Assembly: GCA_025175895.1 (NCBI GenBank)
Contig: CM046001.1
Location: forward strand, 25,988,314-26,052,313
From: Wurfbainia villosa
Taxonomy: Eukaryota > Streptophyta > Magnoliopsida > Zingiberales > Zingiberaceae
Direction: 5' to 3'
Length of the DNA stretch: 64,000 nucleotides
In this document: positions 1 to 12,050 of the stretch, in pieces
Numbering within the stretch: position 1 is the first letter of the stretch
Layout of the letters: the number at the start of each line of letters is the position of its first letter
Notes under the pieces: generated by a model
What the model saw: only the letters and a program-made list of their open reading frames with translations
What the model was told of the DNA's origin: nothing
Database searches by the model: none
Made by a program: the position numbers and the translations under genes

Positions 1-330
1 ACATATATATATAGCATCTAACCGCATACACAGGTAGATGATAATTACACACATGTACATATAACATCTAATCTTACACAAAGGTAGATGATAATATAAC
101 TTATTCACATAACATCGAAGCGCAAGAAAGATCTGATGAACATTTAGCTAAAAAAATGATAACATTAAACATCATAGGTGAACAAATATATATATCTGTA
201 TATAGCATCTAACCTCATACACAGGTAGATGGTAATTACACACATATACATATAGCATCTAACCTCATACACAGGTAGATGGTAATTACACACATATACA
301 TATAGCATCTAACCTCATACACAGGTAGAC
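1..330. repeat. 50-bp tandem repeat block in R1 3' LTR
   Basis: Units of about 50 bp built around AGCATCTAACCTCATACACA followed by GGTAGATG occur near 13 and 66 and again near 204, 250 and 300. The two clusters are separated by about 110 bp of unrelated AT-rich sequence. The same block in the other LTR (6953-7325) shows six units in two clusters. Confidence 0.85.
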
Positions 331-1450
331 AATATTTATCACATATTATATATCATTTATAGCATTAAAAAAAATCTCATAAAGGATTAACTAAACATGC
401 TGACTGAGAACAAATATAGCAGGAATAATCTACAGACATAAAGCTCATGTACATACAAATTTTTATATCCACCCTAGCATGCTGATTCCTTTCAAACAAA
501 CTACTCCTTACATCTATTAAACATTTATCTGGCTATTAACTGAAGATTTAACCCTCATATACATCACTCGGCACACCCAATTCATAATGACCCCAACATG
601 TGTATACTCCGTTATTATCACCCTACCGGATGAAACCCACAATACCAATCCACGCTTAAATTCATAAAAACGATCCTAAAATCCTAAACCGATCCCCTTC
701 CCTCCCAACAACACAGATTTGTTTACCCATTCCCTTTCCCCTACCCTTCACCTGCCGAGAACCCTAATCCCCCGGGTACGATCACCTCCATTTAGAATTC
801 CCACAACAACCCAAGGATTTAAACCCCTAGCCACCTCCCGGAATCTCTTTGCTCCTCACCTCCTTCAAGCCTACGGAAAACCCATCTCCACCGGTTTCCA
901 TAGCTCAGTCCATCCCAAACTACCGAAAATCCCCCCATGAACCCTGTTAGAACACAATCTGGAACCCAAATGCCCAGACTCGATTAAATCCCGACATCCC
1001 TGCTCCTCACCTCCTTCAAGCCGATGGGATCCAAGCTCCATCGGTTTCTCCAGCTCCGTCCATTCCAAACCTACCGAAATCCCCCCTATGACCCTGCTAG
1101 AACTCCATCTGGAAACCCAAGTTCACCGGCACGATTCAATCCCCAAAACCCCAACTCAATCTCGCCGCAACAGTCCCACACGAAAATTTGCGGAACTCAC
1201 TGCCCTCGCCAACCCTAGCCAAAGACTACTCACCGTGAAGAGGAAGGAGGAGGGTAGGTGTAGCTCCGGCAGCTTGGCGTCGTCTCTGGCGGAAGGGGTT
1301 CGACGATCGCCCCTTTTCATCGTCTGCGGCGGCTCGCGAGCGGAAGATGGGTCACGCGAACGAAAAATAAGGGAAAAAGAAAAAGAAAAGGAAAATAAAA
1401 AGGGTTCGGCCGGTTAAATGGGTTTTAGGGTTTTTTTTTGAGACTTGACA
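1..1450 (-). repeat. R1 3' LTR (partial)
   Basis: This stretch is almost identical to about 6995-8447, allowing for small indels. It ends with CTTGACA at 1450, the same terminus as the right LTR at 8447. About 0.9 kb of the LTR lies left of the window. The segment 720-1230, rich in short proline/serine-coding frames, is LTR sequence and not a host gene: the same frames recur in the right LTR at 7710-8230. Confidence 0.93.
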
Positions 1451-1466
1451 ACTCTTCCCCCCTTAA
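1451..1466 (-). other. R1 polypurine tract
   Basis: On the minus strand a purine run (AAGGGGGGAAGAG) directly precedes the TGTCAAGTC start of the 3' LTR at 1450. This is the expected plus-strand primer for reverse transcription. Confidence 0.85.
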
Positions 1467-2790
1467 AAAAAATTTCATCCTCGAAATTTGACTTACCAAA
1501 TAGTTCAGGGTAACGGTCACGCATATCCCGCTCGGTCTCCCAGGTAGCTTCCTCTATCTGCTGATTTCCCCATAAAACTTTCACCATTCTGATTTCTTTA
1601 TTTCTCAGCTTCCGCACTTGACGATCCAATATTTGTTCTGGTATTACCTCGTAGGATAGATCTGGTGTCCACTGTATGGCTTCATACCCAATCACATGTG
1701 CAGGGTTGGAAAGGTACCTCCTGAGCATGGATACATGAAACACATTATGAACTCCCGCCAGGTTTGGTGGTAGAGCAACTCGGTATGCTCATGTTCCAAT
1801 CCGGTCGAGGATCTCAAAAGGCCCAATATACCTCGGACTGAGTTTGCCCTTCCTTCCGAACCTCAGTACTCCCTTCATGGGTGACACTTTGAGAAATACA
1901 TGGTCTCCCACTGTGAACTCTAGGTCCCTCCTTCGACAATCAGCATAACTCTTTTGGTGACTTTGTGCCGACTGCATTCTGTCCCGGATCTTTGCTACTA
2001 GTTCCACAGTTTGTGTCACAATCTCTGGATCCAGAACTTCCCTTTCTCCTACCTCTTCCCAATGTAGTGGGGTTCTACACCTTCTTCCGTATAGTGCTTC
2101 ATAGGGAGCCATACCGATGGTGGATTGATAACTATTATTATAGGTGAACTCTACCAAGGGCAGTTTGGACTCGGCTCCTTTGAAATCTATAATGCAAGCT
2201 CGTAGCAGTATATCTTCCAAAATCTGAATTACTCCAGATTGACGATCTGGGGATGGAAAGCGATACAAAGCATGTTTTGTACCCAATCCCCGATGCAAAC
2301 TCTTCCAGAACCCGGATGTGAATTTTGGATCTCTATCTGACACAATCTGATCTGGAATTCCATGTAACCTTACTATTTCCTGTATATACAACTCTGCATA
2401 TTGTATCATAGTGAAAGTGGTTTTCACTGGCAAGAAGTGTGCTGACTTCGTCAATCGATCGACAATAACCCACACTGCATTTGATCCCTTAGTCGAGATC
2501 GGTAATCCTACCACAAAATCCATGGCAACATTTTCCCACTTCCAGACAGGTATCAGAAGCGGTTCGAGCAATCCCGCAGGCCTTTGGTGCTCAGCTTTCA
2601 CCTGTTGATAGGTAAGGCACTCATGGACCATCTTGCTTATGTCTCTCTTCATGCCCGGCCACCAATATAATAGTCGCATATCCTTATACATCTTTGTGCT
2701 GCCAGGGTGGATAGAGTACGGGGTAGTGTGAGCTTCCATCATGAGATTCTCCCTGAGGGATCCACCCTTAGGAACCCAGATGTGGCCCTT
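1467..2790 (-). pseudogene. R1 integrase with C-terminal chromodomain (decayed)
   Basis: The main frame (2742-1789) shows an N-terminal zinc-binding region in which the second cysteine of the usual CLTCQQ is tyrosine. The core follows, with MDFVVGLP and VIVDRLTKSAHF (first Asp) and IVSDRDPKFTS (second Asp). The expected third acidic residue in the QSE region reads QSG. A GPY/F-type module (SPRYIGPFEIL) closes the frame. A frameshift between 1789 and 1743 leads to a second frame carrying a chromodomain: ILDRQVRKLRNKEI, then VLWGNQQIEEATWE and RYPELF. That frame runs on into the LTR. The chromodomain is thought to steer such elements to heterochromatin. The enzyme is not functional here. Confidence 0.9.
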
Positions 2791-2934
2791 TTATCGCACC
2801 ATCCCATCGATCACTGAGTAGATGGTGCTACCCTTTGCTTCATCTTTGCATTTCCATTCCATTAACTGTTGATCCGAGGCTTGTTCTGCCCGAATCTGAT
2901 CCCGTAAGTTCGATGTAACCGCTGCTGCCGCCAC

Positions 2935-4741
2935 CTAACTCCGCCACCGTGCTATCACCTCCACTCTTATCTGTTGAAATTTTGATATCAATCTTTGCTG
3001 GGTGGTCAACTGTAATAGTGTCGCCATCTTGCGACTCAGCGCATCCGCCACCATATTTGCCTTACCCGGGTGATAGTTAATATTGCAGTCATAATCTTTT
3101 ACCAACTCCAACCATCGTCTCTGCCGCATATTCAGTTCCTTTTGAGTAAAGAAATATTTCAAACTTTTATGATCTGTGTAGATCTCGCAACGTTCTCCGT
3201 AAAGATAGTGTCGCCAGATCTTCAAAGCGAAAACGCATCACGCTAGTTCGGATCATGTTAGGATAATCGCCATGCACCTTCAACTAACGTGATGCATAGG
3301 CAATGACCCTCCCCTTCTGCATCAATACAACCCCTAGACCAGTTTTGGAGGCATCAGTGTACACCATAAACTGCCCAGAAGTGTCTGGAACTGCAAGCAC
3401 AGGCGCTATCATCAGCCTTTCCTTTAGCTCCATAAAACTCTTCTCGCACTGAGTAGTCCATTCATACCTCACCCCCTTCTTGGTCAACGAAGTCAGGGGT
3501 AGCGCAATTCATGAAAAATTCTGAATAAATCTGTGATAATACCCCGCTAGTCCCAGGAAAGTTCAAATTTCTGTAACATTCCTCGGAGTAGCCCAACTCT
3601 GAATTGCCTCCACTTTGACTGGATCCACCTCTATTCCCCTCTCCGAGACTATATGTCCTAGAAATGCTATTTGTCTCAGCCAGAAATCGCATTTGCTGAA
3701 CTTAGCGTATAATCGCTTATCCTTCAGAGTCTGCAGCACCAACGTCAGATGTTGTCGGTGCTCTTCGCGACTCTGAGAGTAAATTAGTATATCATCAATG
3801 AAGACAATCACAAACTGATCCAGGTATGGCTAGAAAATCCAGTTCACCAAATCCATAAAGGCTGCGGGGGCATTAGTAAGCCCAAACGGCATAACTAGAA
3901 ACCCATAATGACCATATCGAGTTCTGAATGCAGTTTTATGAACATCTTCTCCTTTCACCCTTAATTGGTGGTACCCCGACCTCAAGTCAATTTTTGAGAA
4001 CACCGTTGCTCCCTGTAGTTGATCAAACAAATCATCGATTCTAGGCAACAGGTACTTGTTCTTGACTGTAACCCGGTTCAACTCCCGGTACTCAATGCAC
4101 AACCACATTGAACCGTCCTTCTTACGGACAAACAACACTAGCGCTCCCCAGGGTGACACACTGGGTCGGATGAAACCCTTATCCAGTAGTTCTTGTAGTT
4201 GCTCCTTCAGTTCCTTCATTTTGGTGGGTGCCAGGTGGTACGGTGCTTTAGACACAGGGGTGGTTCCCGATATTAATTCTATTCCAAACTCAACCTCCCT
4301 GACAGGGGGTAATCCTGTAATATCCTCTGGAAATACATCGGGAAAATCTCGGACTACCTCTACTTCCTCTAGACTTGGTTTGAAAGTCTCAGAACTACCC
4401 ATTATGTTGACTAGAAATCCGTTACACCCCTTACTTAACATTTTATGAGCTTTACATGCTGATATAAAAGGTAGATGACTCAACGTGGAGGTTGCATTGA
4501 AGATGACAAATCCATCATTTTGTAGTTTCAGTTTAACCGTCCTTTGTTTAGAGTCAATAATGGCCTCGTACCGGGTCAACCAATCCATACCCAGAATTAC
4601 ATCAAAGTCCACCATCTCTAATACAATAAGTTTGGCGTAAATCAGATAGTTCTCGCATCCTTATCTGGGTTCCTCACTATTCTATTGTTGGTCAGTTCTT
4701 CCCCCGAAGGCAAGGACACGTTATAGCCGGTAGCCATCCAA
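2935..4741 (-). pseudogene. R1 reverse transcriptase and RNase H (decayed)
   Basis: Frame 4615-3830 starts with the end of the protease-RT linker (VILGMDWL). It continues with RT blocks: LFVRKKDGS, PRIDDLFDQLQG, FSKIDLRSGYHQLR and MPFGLTNAPAAF. A frameshift leads to 3811-3563 with the catalytic box FIDDILIYS. RNase H follows in 3487-3284 (VYTDASKTGLGVVL) and 3225-2935 (YTDHKSLKYF, ending with VADALSRK). Four frames are needed to read one domain string. The gypsy assignment is secure from FIDD, the order of domains and the YTDASK RNase H. Confidence 0.93.
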
Positions 4742-5904
4742 TCACATGAAATACCTAGTTTTGCAACGTAGGCCACCGATATGAAAGAGTGTGTAGCTCC
4801 AGAATCCAGAATCAATTAAGGCATGAGCAGGTAGGTTGACAATAGAAATTCTACCTATGATGATGGCCGAATCCGGATCCACCTGCTCCTGTGTCATAGC
4901 ATACACCCTTCCTCTAGTTGGCTCTTTGAGCTGAGGGCAGTTCATAGCAAAGTGTCCAGACTTCTTGCACTTGTAGAACACATCTATACCCACCAAACAC
5001 TGACCTGCATGAGTCTTATCGCACTTGGACCACTGAATTTTGCTTTCGCCCTTGAAGACAGTATGGTCGACTGGTCGGGGTTCCTGGGGTCGCTGTCGTG
5101 GCTTCGTCTGAAACTATGGATGTTTGCCTCGAAACTGGCTCGGTGCAAACTTCTTCTAACTCGACGCAGGAGGTTCCCTTCCCTGGTAACTAGACATCTT
5201 AGTCTGTACTTCCTTTATCATGTCATTCCTGTCCCTCTCTACCATCAGAGCCTGATCCACAGCCTCTCTGAAGGTGGTAACTTGACTCACCCTGACATCA
5301 TGGCGAATGGCTGCCCTCAATCCCTCAGTGAAATGTTTCAGCTCCTCTCGGTTGTTGGCGCAATCATAGGTACAAAATACTGCCCCTTCTCGAATTCCTT
5401 GATATACTCAGCCACTGTCCGGTCCCCTTGGCGAAGCTCTAGGAATTCCCTGGCCATTCGGGTTCTGGTGTCAGCAGTAAAGTATTTACCATAAAATACC
5501 TCCATGAATTCAACCCAAGTAACTGTAGCTAAATCCACCGCTGAACGTGCACCCTCCCACCATATCCGAGAATCGCCCCGCAACATGAATATGGCGCACC
5601 TCACCTTGTCAGCATCCGTAAGCTGCATGAAGTCATATATCGTCTCTAATGATCGAATCCATCCTTCTGCCACAATCGGGTATGTACTTCCCTTAAACTC
5701 TGTCGGTCCAAGATCCCTGAACTGCTTGTAAACTGGGTTCACACTGGCTGTAGGACCACTGTGGGTGTTTCTATGCTCCCTGGCTCTCAACAGCTGTTGG
5801 ATCTGTTCTCCCTGAATCCGACTTTGTTCCTGCATAATTGCGGCAAGCTCAGCGAGAAACTGACTACTCTAACCCACTTCACCAATGTTTCTTCGGCCCG
5901 CCAT
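4742..5904 (-). pseudogene. R1 gag with zinc knuckle and start of protease (decayed)
   Basis: The likely start is the ATG at 5904-5902 (MAGRRNIGEVG), followed by an in-frame TAG after 11 codons. The main frame 5835-5338 holds a retrotransposon Gag core with WWEGARSAV, FYGKYF and EFLELRQGDRTVAEY. A frameshift near 5338 leads on toward a zinc-knuckle region at about 4980-4940 that reads FYKCKKSGHFAMNC; the first cysteine is replaced by phenylalanine. The protease signature starts as ALIDSG near 4815 and is then disrupted. Gag would form the particle and bind RNA; this copy cannot. Confidence 0.88.
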
Positions 5905-6076
5905 TCTCCTATAAAACTTGATACTTGCATTGTTATCTCCAATTTGTATATAAACCTAAACATGATTACATTAAGACTACTACTTGAAAAATAAATTTAA
6001 AGCTTACAAACGCGGAGATGGATGTATCTGAGTCCTTGATGATATTGCATGCACACACTGTCCTATAGGATCGTTC
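5905..6076 (-). other. R1 untranslated leader
   Basis: This is the noncoding stretch between the primer site and the gag start on the minus strand. Nothing else is seen in it. Confidence 0.6.
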
Positions 6077-6089
6077 GCTCTGATACCAA
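6077..6089 (-). other. R1 primer binding site (tRNA-Met type)
   Basis: On the minus strand the sequence reads TGGTATCAGAGCG, two bases inside the 5' LTR end at 6091. It matches the initiator tRNA-Met 3' end used by most plant LTR elements. Confidence 0.9.
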
Positions 6090-6090
6090 T

Positions 6091-8447
6091 TGAAAAGACC
6101 TAACCCAGTATGCATATACTTAATTGCCCAGTCACACATCAATCTTACCCATGATACACAAGATCGGAACACAGGGCACAAAGATTATTTTATTCCATTC
6201 CATTTAGCAGTCTCAACTACACACTTTACCCTCTCCGTCTGAAGAAAACAAGAACATCAAATCAACTCCTCTCAAACTGGAAACCGTGTATCATAGATGT
6301 CCCGGACAATGTGTGTTATGCTCATCGTCATCTCCTCAGTTACACCACCTCCGCTTCCTGCATCTCAATCTGGGAATCCTGTTCCCTACCTGAAAATATT
6401 ATGTGAAATCATGAGTTCATAGCCCAGTAAGTAGATCAACGATAGGGAGATAACACAGGGAGGAAAATTCAACAGGAAACATATATCTCTACAACTGTAA
6501 ATGTAAACTACTGTAGCTCAACATACATTTTCTGTTACACTTTCTGTAAGTCAGTATGAAACATAACCAATACTTTTAACAACATGCCATTATAACAAGT
6601 ACTGCGAACTCAATCATGCCTTTCTGTTCTGCTAACTGTACCTAAACATAAACCCTCGTGGTACCTCACATTATGCATTTACAATGCTGAGCCAGTCAAA
6701 TACCTTATTTTCTTATGCAATCCTGAGGTACCTCTAGAAAGAAACTAAGGGGGTCAGTCATCAGTCATCAGTCAATCTGTCAATTTGGGTGGGCCCTCCC
6801 CGGAGCTCAACTCGAGAAGCCCAACCCGTCCAGGCACCACTAATGCTCATGTACATACAGTTAGCTAAATAAGAATTTCTGTCATTTTCTATCATACTCA
6901 GTCACAGAAGGATAACATAGAACATCATGAGTGAACGAGTATATATCTATATATAGCATCTAACCTCATACACAGGTAGATGTTAATTACACCCACATAT
7001 ATATATAGCATCTAACCTCATACACAGGTAGATGATAATTACACACATGTACATATAGCATCTAACCTTACACACAGGTAGATGATAATATAACTTATTC
7101 ACATAACATCGAAGCACAAGAATGATCTGATGAACATTTAGCTAAAAAAATGATAACATTAAACATCATAGGTGAACAAATATATATATCTATATATAGC
7201 ATCTAACCTCATACATAGGTAGATGGTAATTACACACATATACATATAGCATCTAACCTCATACACAGGTAGATGGTAATTACACACATATACATATAGC
7301 ATCTAACCTCATACACAGGTAGACAATATTTATCACATATTATATATCATTTACAGCATTAAGAAAAATCTCATAAAGTATTAACTAAACATGCTGACTG
7401 AGAACAAATATAGCAGGAATAATCTACAGACATAAAGCTCATGTACATACAAATTTTTATATCCACCCTAGCATGCTGATTCCTTTCAAACAAACTACTC
7501 CTTACATCTATTAAACATTTATCTGGCTATTAACTGAAGATTTAACCCTCATATACATCACTCGGCACACCCAATTCATAATGACCCCAACATGTGTATA
7601 CTCCGTTATTATCACCCTACCGGATGAAACCCACAATACCAATCCACGCTTAAATTCATAAAAACGATCCTAAAATTCTAAACCGATCCCCTTCCCTCCC
7701 AACAACACAAATCTATTTACCCATTCCCTTTCCCCTGCCCTTCACCTGCCGAGAACCCTAATCCCCCGAGTACGATCACCTCCATCTAGAATTCCCACTA
7801 CAACCCAAGGATTTAAATCCCTAGCCACCTCCCGGAATCTCTCTGCTCCTCACCTCCTTCAAGCCGATGGAAAACCCAGCTCCACCAGTTTCCATAGCTC
7901 AGTCCATCCCAAACTACCGAAAATCCCCCCATGAACCCTGCTAGAACACAATCTGGAACCCAAATGCCCAGACCCGATTAAATCCCGACATCCTTGCTCC
8001 TCACCTCCTTCAAGCTGATGGGATCAAAGCTCCACCAGTTTCTCCAGCTCCGTCCATTCCAAACCTACTGAAATCCCCCAATGACCCTGCTAGAACTCCA
8101 TCTGGAAACCCAAATTCACCGGCACGATTCAATCCCCAAAACCCCAACTCAATCTCGTCGCAATAGTCCCACACGAAAATCTCCGAAACTCACCGCCCTC
8201 GCCAACCCTAGCCAAAGAATACTCACCGTGAATAGGAAGGAGGGGGGTTGGTGTAGCTCCGGCAGCTTAGTGTCGTCTCCGACGGAAGGGGTTCGACGAT
8301 CGCCCCTTTTCGTCGTCTGCGACAGCTCGCGAGCGGAAGATGTGTCGCACGAACGAAAAAGAAGGGAAAAAGAAAAAGAAAAGGAAAATAAAAAGGGTTC
8401 GGCTGGTTAAATGGGTTTTAGGGTTTTTTTTTTTTTGAGACTTGACA
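6091..8447 (-). repeat. R1 5' LTR (complete, 2357 bp)
   Basis: The LTR starts TGAAAAGACC and ends CTTGACA on the plus strand. The left boundary is fixed by the primer site at 6077-6089. The right boundary is fixed by comparison with the other LTR, after which the two flanks differ. It contains the 50-bp tandem block at 6953-7325. Confidence 0.93.
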
Positions 8448-8660
8448 GTCAACCCTCAAAGTCTCCCTCGAGTCAAACTCGAGTCTGGTCAATTATAACC
8501 TTGGTTAATTGTATAAACAATCTCCCCAAAACATTAACCGACATCAATGTCAAACATCAATGTCAAATATGCTATGTCAAACCACTTTTTCAAACATCAA
8601 AACATCACTCGAGTCAAACTCGAGTCTGGTTGATCGTGACCTAGACCGATTGCACCAACA
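8448..8660 (-). repeat. LTR remnant of the element 2/H family
   Basis: It aligns with the end of the H left LTR (55040-55228), sharing the CTCGAGTCAAACTCGAG hairpins (8467-8483 and 8608-8624) and the terminus GATTGCACCAACA. R1 is inserted in this LTR at the GTCAA that H has near 55038. The rest lies left of the window. Confidence 0.8.
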
Positions 8661-9040
8661 TCCTTTAGCTAAACTAAACAGATCATCTATCCACAACGAA
8701 GGATATCCATTTTCAACAGCTTTCACATTCCACCATCGATAATCGATGCATAACCTCAAAGTTCCATCTCTCCTTAACAAAGAGTTCCAGATCTTCTCAA
8801 AAAGAAACACTAGGAAAGATAAATCTCCCATCCAATACCTCATATAATCGCAACTTACGTTCTTCCAATTTCCACAGTTTTTAGCAACACTGATACTAAT
8901 AAAATCATCTCCCAGTATGAGGTCTTTAATATCGAAACTATTCCCGAAATCACCCCCAATCGCATATTCCCCTTGCCCATACAGTAGCAAGCGTGGGAGT
9001 TCATCCGAAACTACATCCGAATACTCTCGGATTATACTCT
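8661..9040 (-). pseudogene. Fossil Ty3/gypsy reverse transcriptase fragment
   Basis: The minus-strand frame shows IREYSDVVSDELP, the usual run-up to RT, then RRDGTLRLCIDYR and PSLWIDDLF, which are RT blocks 1-2. It is diverged from R1 RT (DGSMWLCIEYR, PRIDDLF) and has lost several residues. Only about 125 codons remain. It lies between two copia LTR remnants with no gypsy LTR nearby, so it is an old truncated relic. The left edge abuts an LTR end at 8660; the right edge is where LTR similarity begins near 9041. Confidence 0.75.
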
Positions 9041-9779
9041 GTAGCCGTTGCCCAATAACGACTTCTTCCACATTGGATTTCATCCAACATCTCCCACATC
9101 AGTCAACTCATTGTCCCATCAGTCGACTGATGGAGCCGATAGTCGAGTGCCGGAAGCGAGCACTCGATTGATCACCATTCTATGCCATAAACCCTTGTGA
9201 TCAGTCGACTGCTATTATCAGCAATCGACTGCCAACCCTTGGTAGTCAACTGCTGTGACACAAATTTGACTCGAACACTAGTCGAGTCAACAGTCAACAT
9301 AGAACAGTCGACTGACATGACATGGCAGTCGACTGATGTTGGGAAATCCCATCCAACACTTTATCAATTAGCCAAATTTCACCTAAGAACTACCCGTCCA
9401 AGGTTACATTCGTTCACACTCATTCCCTTAGAGTCCCTCGCATTCGAAGTTGTCTTCGTCCGGCCACGTCCCTCGGATGCACCAAGCGCACGGCTTCATA
9501 GCGTTATCCTTCGTGTCTCGCCCTGAAGTCTGCTTCCTCCGGCTTCACTCCAATGCTCCTCGTCCGGTGGTCCCTCAGATGCACCAAGCGCACGGCTTCT
9601 GCAATGCATCTTTCACCGACTCAAGGACCGAGTCATGAGAGGTGAAACTCGCCAATGCTCCATGTGCGAATTACTAAGTCTTGTACGACTTCAATGCACA
9701 TATCAAATCCATATCAAACCTAACTTAAACCCTTTGTCACACACATCAAAACCATATCACTGGGTTGATTGCCCTAACA
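9041..9779 (-). repeat. Truncated LTR of the element 1/G family
   Basis: From TGTAGCCGTTGCCCAATAAC the sequence follows the LTRs of element 1 (14260-14987 and 18530-19270). It runs through the CAGTCGACTG array and the ACCAAGCGCACGGCTTC modules and ends GATTGCCCTAACA at 9779. The first roughly 475 bp of the LTR, including the TATA region, are missing. Confidence 0.8.
9102..9334 (-). promoter_or_regulatory. Palindrome array CAGTCGACTG in LTR remnant
   Basis: Four exact copies (9120, 9202, 9305, 9325) and several one- or two-base variants (for example near 9109, 9222 and 9244) are spaced by 10 to 100 bp. The equivalent array in complete LTRs lies upstream of the TATA box. Confidence 0.7.
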
Positions 9780-10322
9780 TTCTTGATAGCTGAGCTCATG
9801 TAGGTGCAAAAGACTACCATGGAGGAACTGAAGTCAACTGTTGAACTGAGATGCAATACCCAAATTGACTGCAATGTAGATGGTAAACACTGTTGTACTG
9901 CTAACGAGTACACCACCGATTGTAATGTATTGAATAGCAGTCAACATCGTAGCACGCTCCAACTCTGTGAAAACTAAAGCTGCATCTGGAGAGGTAACAA
10001 TTATTGTGTAGACTTTTGGGTCTTCTGAGATGTCTTATGCTGATACTGCTGAGTAAATTGCTTCTCCCAGATGGAAGTATCAAAGAGCTCCACTATGTCT
10101 GAGGTAGTAGATCGCTGCTGGTGTGATAACCCAATCTTCTGCGATGATCTCTGCTGTTGAGATTGTGAATCACCCTCTCGAAAGCATCATCAATGGTCTT
10201 CAACTGAGTCTTCAAGGTACACCTCCTCATATGTATTGGTTGCTTACCCTAGCAATAGGTGAACTGATCCAATGGATAATCCGACTTTGCGTGTCATCGT
10301 GACCCGCACTGCATGCACATAA
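9780..10322. other. Unassigned DNA between LTR remnant and element A
   Basis: No LTR, known domain or convincing gene is seen. The only open stretches are under 65 codons and full of basic and serine residues. The minus strand near 10320-10290 reads CMQCGSR, stop, H in one frame, which might be a worn zinc knuckle, but the signal is weak. This may be the oldest sequence in the window. Confidence 0.4.
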
Positions 10323-12034
10323 TGTTGGGATGTATACTGAAAGCCTAGTCTTATTATGAACATCTTCATTTTGAAATAAGAATCACATGATCATTGTTTA
10401 CATATTTATAGTTATGCATATTGTCTAATACTTTACATTGTAGATAACATGGTGTGTGGTGTCGCACAGAAGATCATGTTATCAGTTCCTTGTAGAGTAT
10501 AAGTAGAGGCTCACAACCAAGATGTTTTTGGACAAACCATTGGCATGATTGTAGTGTAATTTGGTATTGGTTTATCTTGACCATAGAATTACACTAGTAC
10601 ACTTTGTGTGTATTGAGTAGGTCTGACTTAGAGGTGATTCAATTTATACTGACTATATAATTGAATCAGACCTCGGTTATTATGGTGTACATGCCCTTAA
10701 TCCCGATATAATAACAAGCACATGTACTTAATATTTATTTCTTTGATTTACTAATGGGTGAGATTTATGGGTTAAATCAATAGGCCCGGTAAGTTAGAAA
10801 ATGATATTATTTACATGGTGTGCTATTGATTATAGGAGAAAACTGTCCTATGTATTTGGATGATGATGTCCTCTTGAGGAGCTCATAAGGATCATCATTT
10901 AAATCCTGCAGGTGGACTTGGTCTAGCATGATGATAATGTTAAGTGGTACTACTCATGGAGTTAGATGTTAATTAATTAATTGTCAGTAAATTAATTAAT
11001 TGACAGACATTCGATATCTTAAACACGGGGAGATATTTGTACAAATAATATATGGAACCCATATTTAATTATGGGGGTTGGTGAGGTAGATCAATGATAA
11101 TCCTCTAGTGGAATGAATTATCATTAATGGATTAGATTTTATGTTGGCCGGATCCATTTGGTGGCCAAGATCCAGCTCCTCCTCATGGTCCCTATTGTAG
11201 CCTATTAAAACCTTCAAGAAGCCTAAATCCAATGGACACGATTAAAAGGAGGCTTGGGTGAAATCTATAAATAAGGTTCCAAGGGTTGGGTGGCAAGGAG
11301 ATCTTGGGAGTGCTATGGTTTGGAGTTTCTAAGGGTTGGGCGGGAACTAGGTTTGGCTTCTCCCTTAGGGCCGGTGGCAACACAAGAAAAGGATAAGGGT
11401 TTCAACTTCTCCTTTGTTCTTGGCTGGCTTCTCCTTCTCCTCTCCTAGGGTGGCTCCTTCCTCCCTCAAGTCTTGGCCGGCGACAACAAGAACTAGCTCT
11501 TGGCCGGCGCCCACCTCTCCTTCTTCCTCTCCTTGGCCGACAACAACAACCAAGCTAGGTGGCTTGGTGGTCGGGACTATATAGAAGGCGAAGAGTTTTT
11601 GTTATCTTCCCTTGTTCGGAGCGAACAAAGAAGGGAAGACACACAATCTAGGAGGCTTCAACTCTTGGAAGATCGTCACCCACACGATGTCCAAGAGGAG
11701 GATAGGACATACAATAGAATATCAAGAGGTAAACAAGAGGTATAATCTTGTTTGTTTTGATTTTTTTTTGTATCATGTATGTGGTTAATTTAGTTGGACC
11801 CCGATGATAAACACAGAAACTGGCAATCCATACATCATCTATTCCGCGACTAATCGAGGAAAAGAGTTAGGTTGCTTGAACAACAAGTTTGTTTAAGCGA
11901 CCACTCAAATCGAATAACACGATGATGGATCGGTTGATTGGGTAATCCATCTTCATCTAGATTAATTTTTTTAATCCGAGGATGAATGATAGGATCGCCA
12001 TAAACAAGCGATCGAAGCGAAGCTTCAACCTTCA
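10323..12034 (+). repeat. A 5' LTR
   Basis: It starts TGTTGGGATGTATACTGAAA and ends ACCTTCA, immediately followed by AG and a primer site. It aligns with D LTRs (29219-31157, 39316-41226) and with I (from 62260). A TATAAATAA box lies at 11266-11274. The region that in D and I carries a 27-bp tandem array shows only about one degenerate unit here (about 11220-11245). Confidence 0.9.
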
Positions 12035-12036
12035 AG

Positions 12037-12050
12037 TGGTATTAGAGTCA
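12037..12050 (+). other. A primer binding site, split by element 2
   Basis: TGGTATTAGAGTCA follows the LTR by two bases and matches the tRNA-Met type with changes. Its last five bases, AGTCA, are the target duplication of element 2; the leader resumes at 25478. Confidence 0.85.

Larger units (their letters stand above)
1..8447 (-). mobile_element. R1: Ty3/gypsy chromovirus (Tekay/Del-like), left LTR cut by window edge
   Basis: Read on the minus strand the order is 5' LTR (8447-6091), primer site (6089-6077), gag, protease, RT, RNase H, integrase with chromodomain, polypurine tract, 3' LTR (1450 to beyond position 1). Integrase after RT/RNase H is the gypsy order, and the C-terminal chromodomain together with LTRs of about 2.36 kb points to the Tekay/Del branch of chromoviruses. 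The coding region is broken into at least eight frames, so this copy is dead. The right flank begins with GTCAA, the expected 5-bp target duplication; its partner lies left of the window. R1 sits inside an LTR remnant of the family of element H. Confidence 0.93.

Noticed and set aside
719..1417. Overlapping plus- and minus-strand frames rich in Pro, Ser and Arg
   Set aside because: They lie in the R1 LTR and recur, with changes that ignore codon structure, in the other LTR at 7710-8410.
10290..10322. Possible zinc-knuckle relic just left of element A
   Set aside because: The minus-strand frame has a stop inside and lacks the last cysteine; too weak to call.
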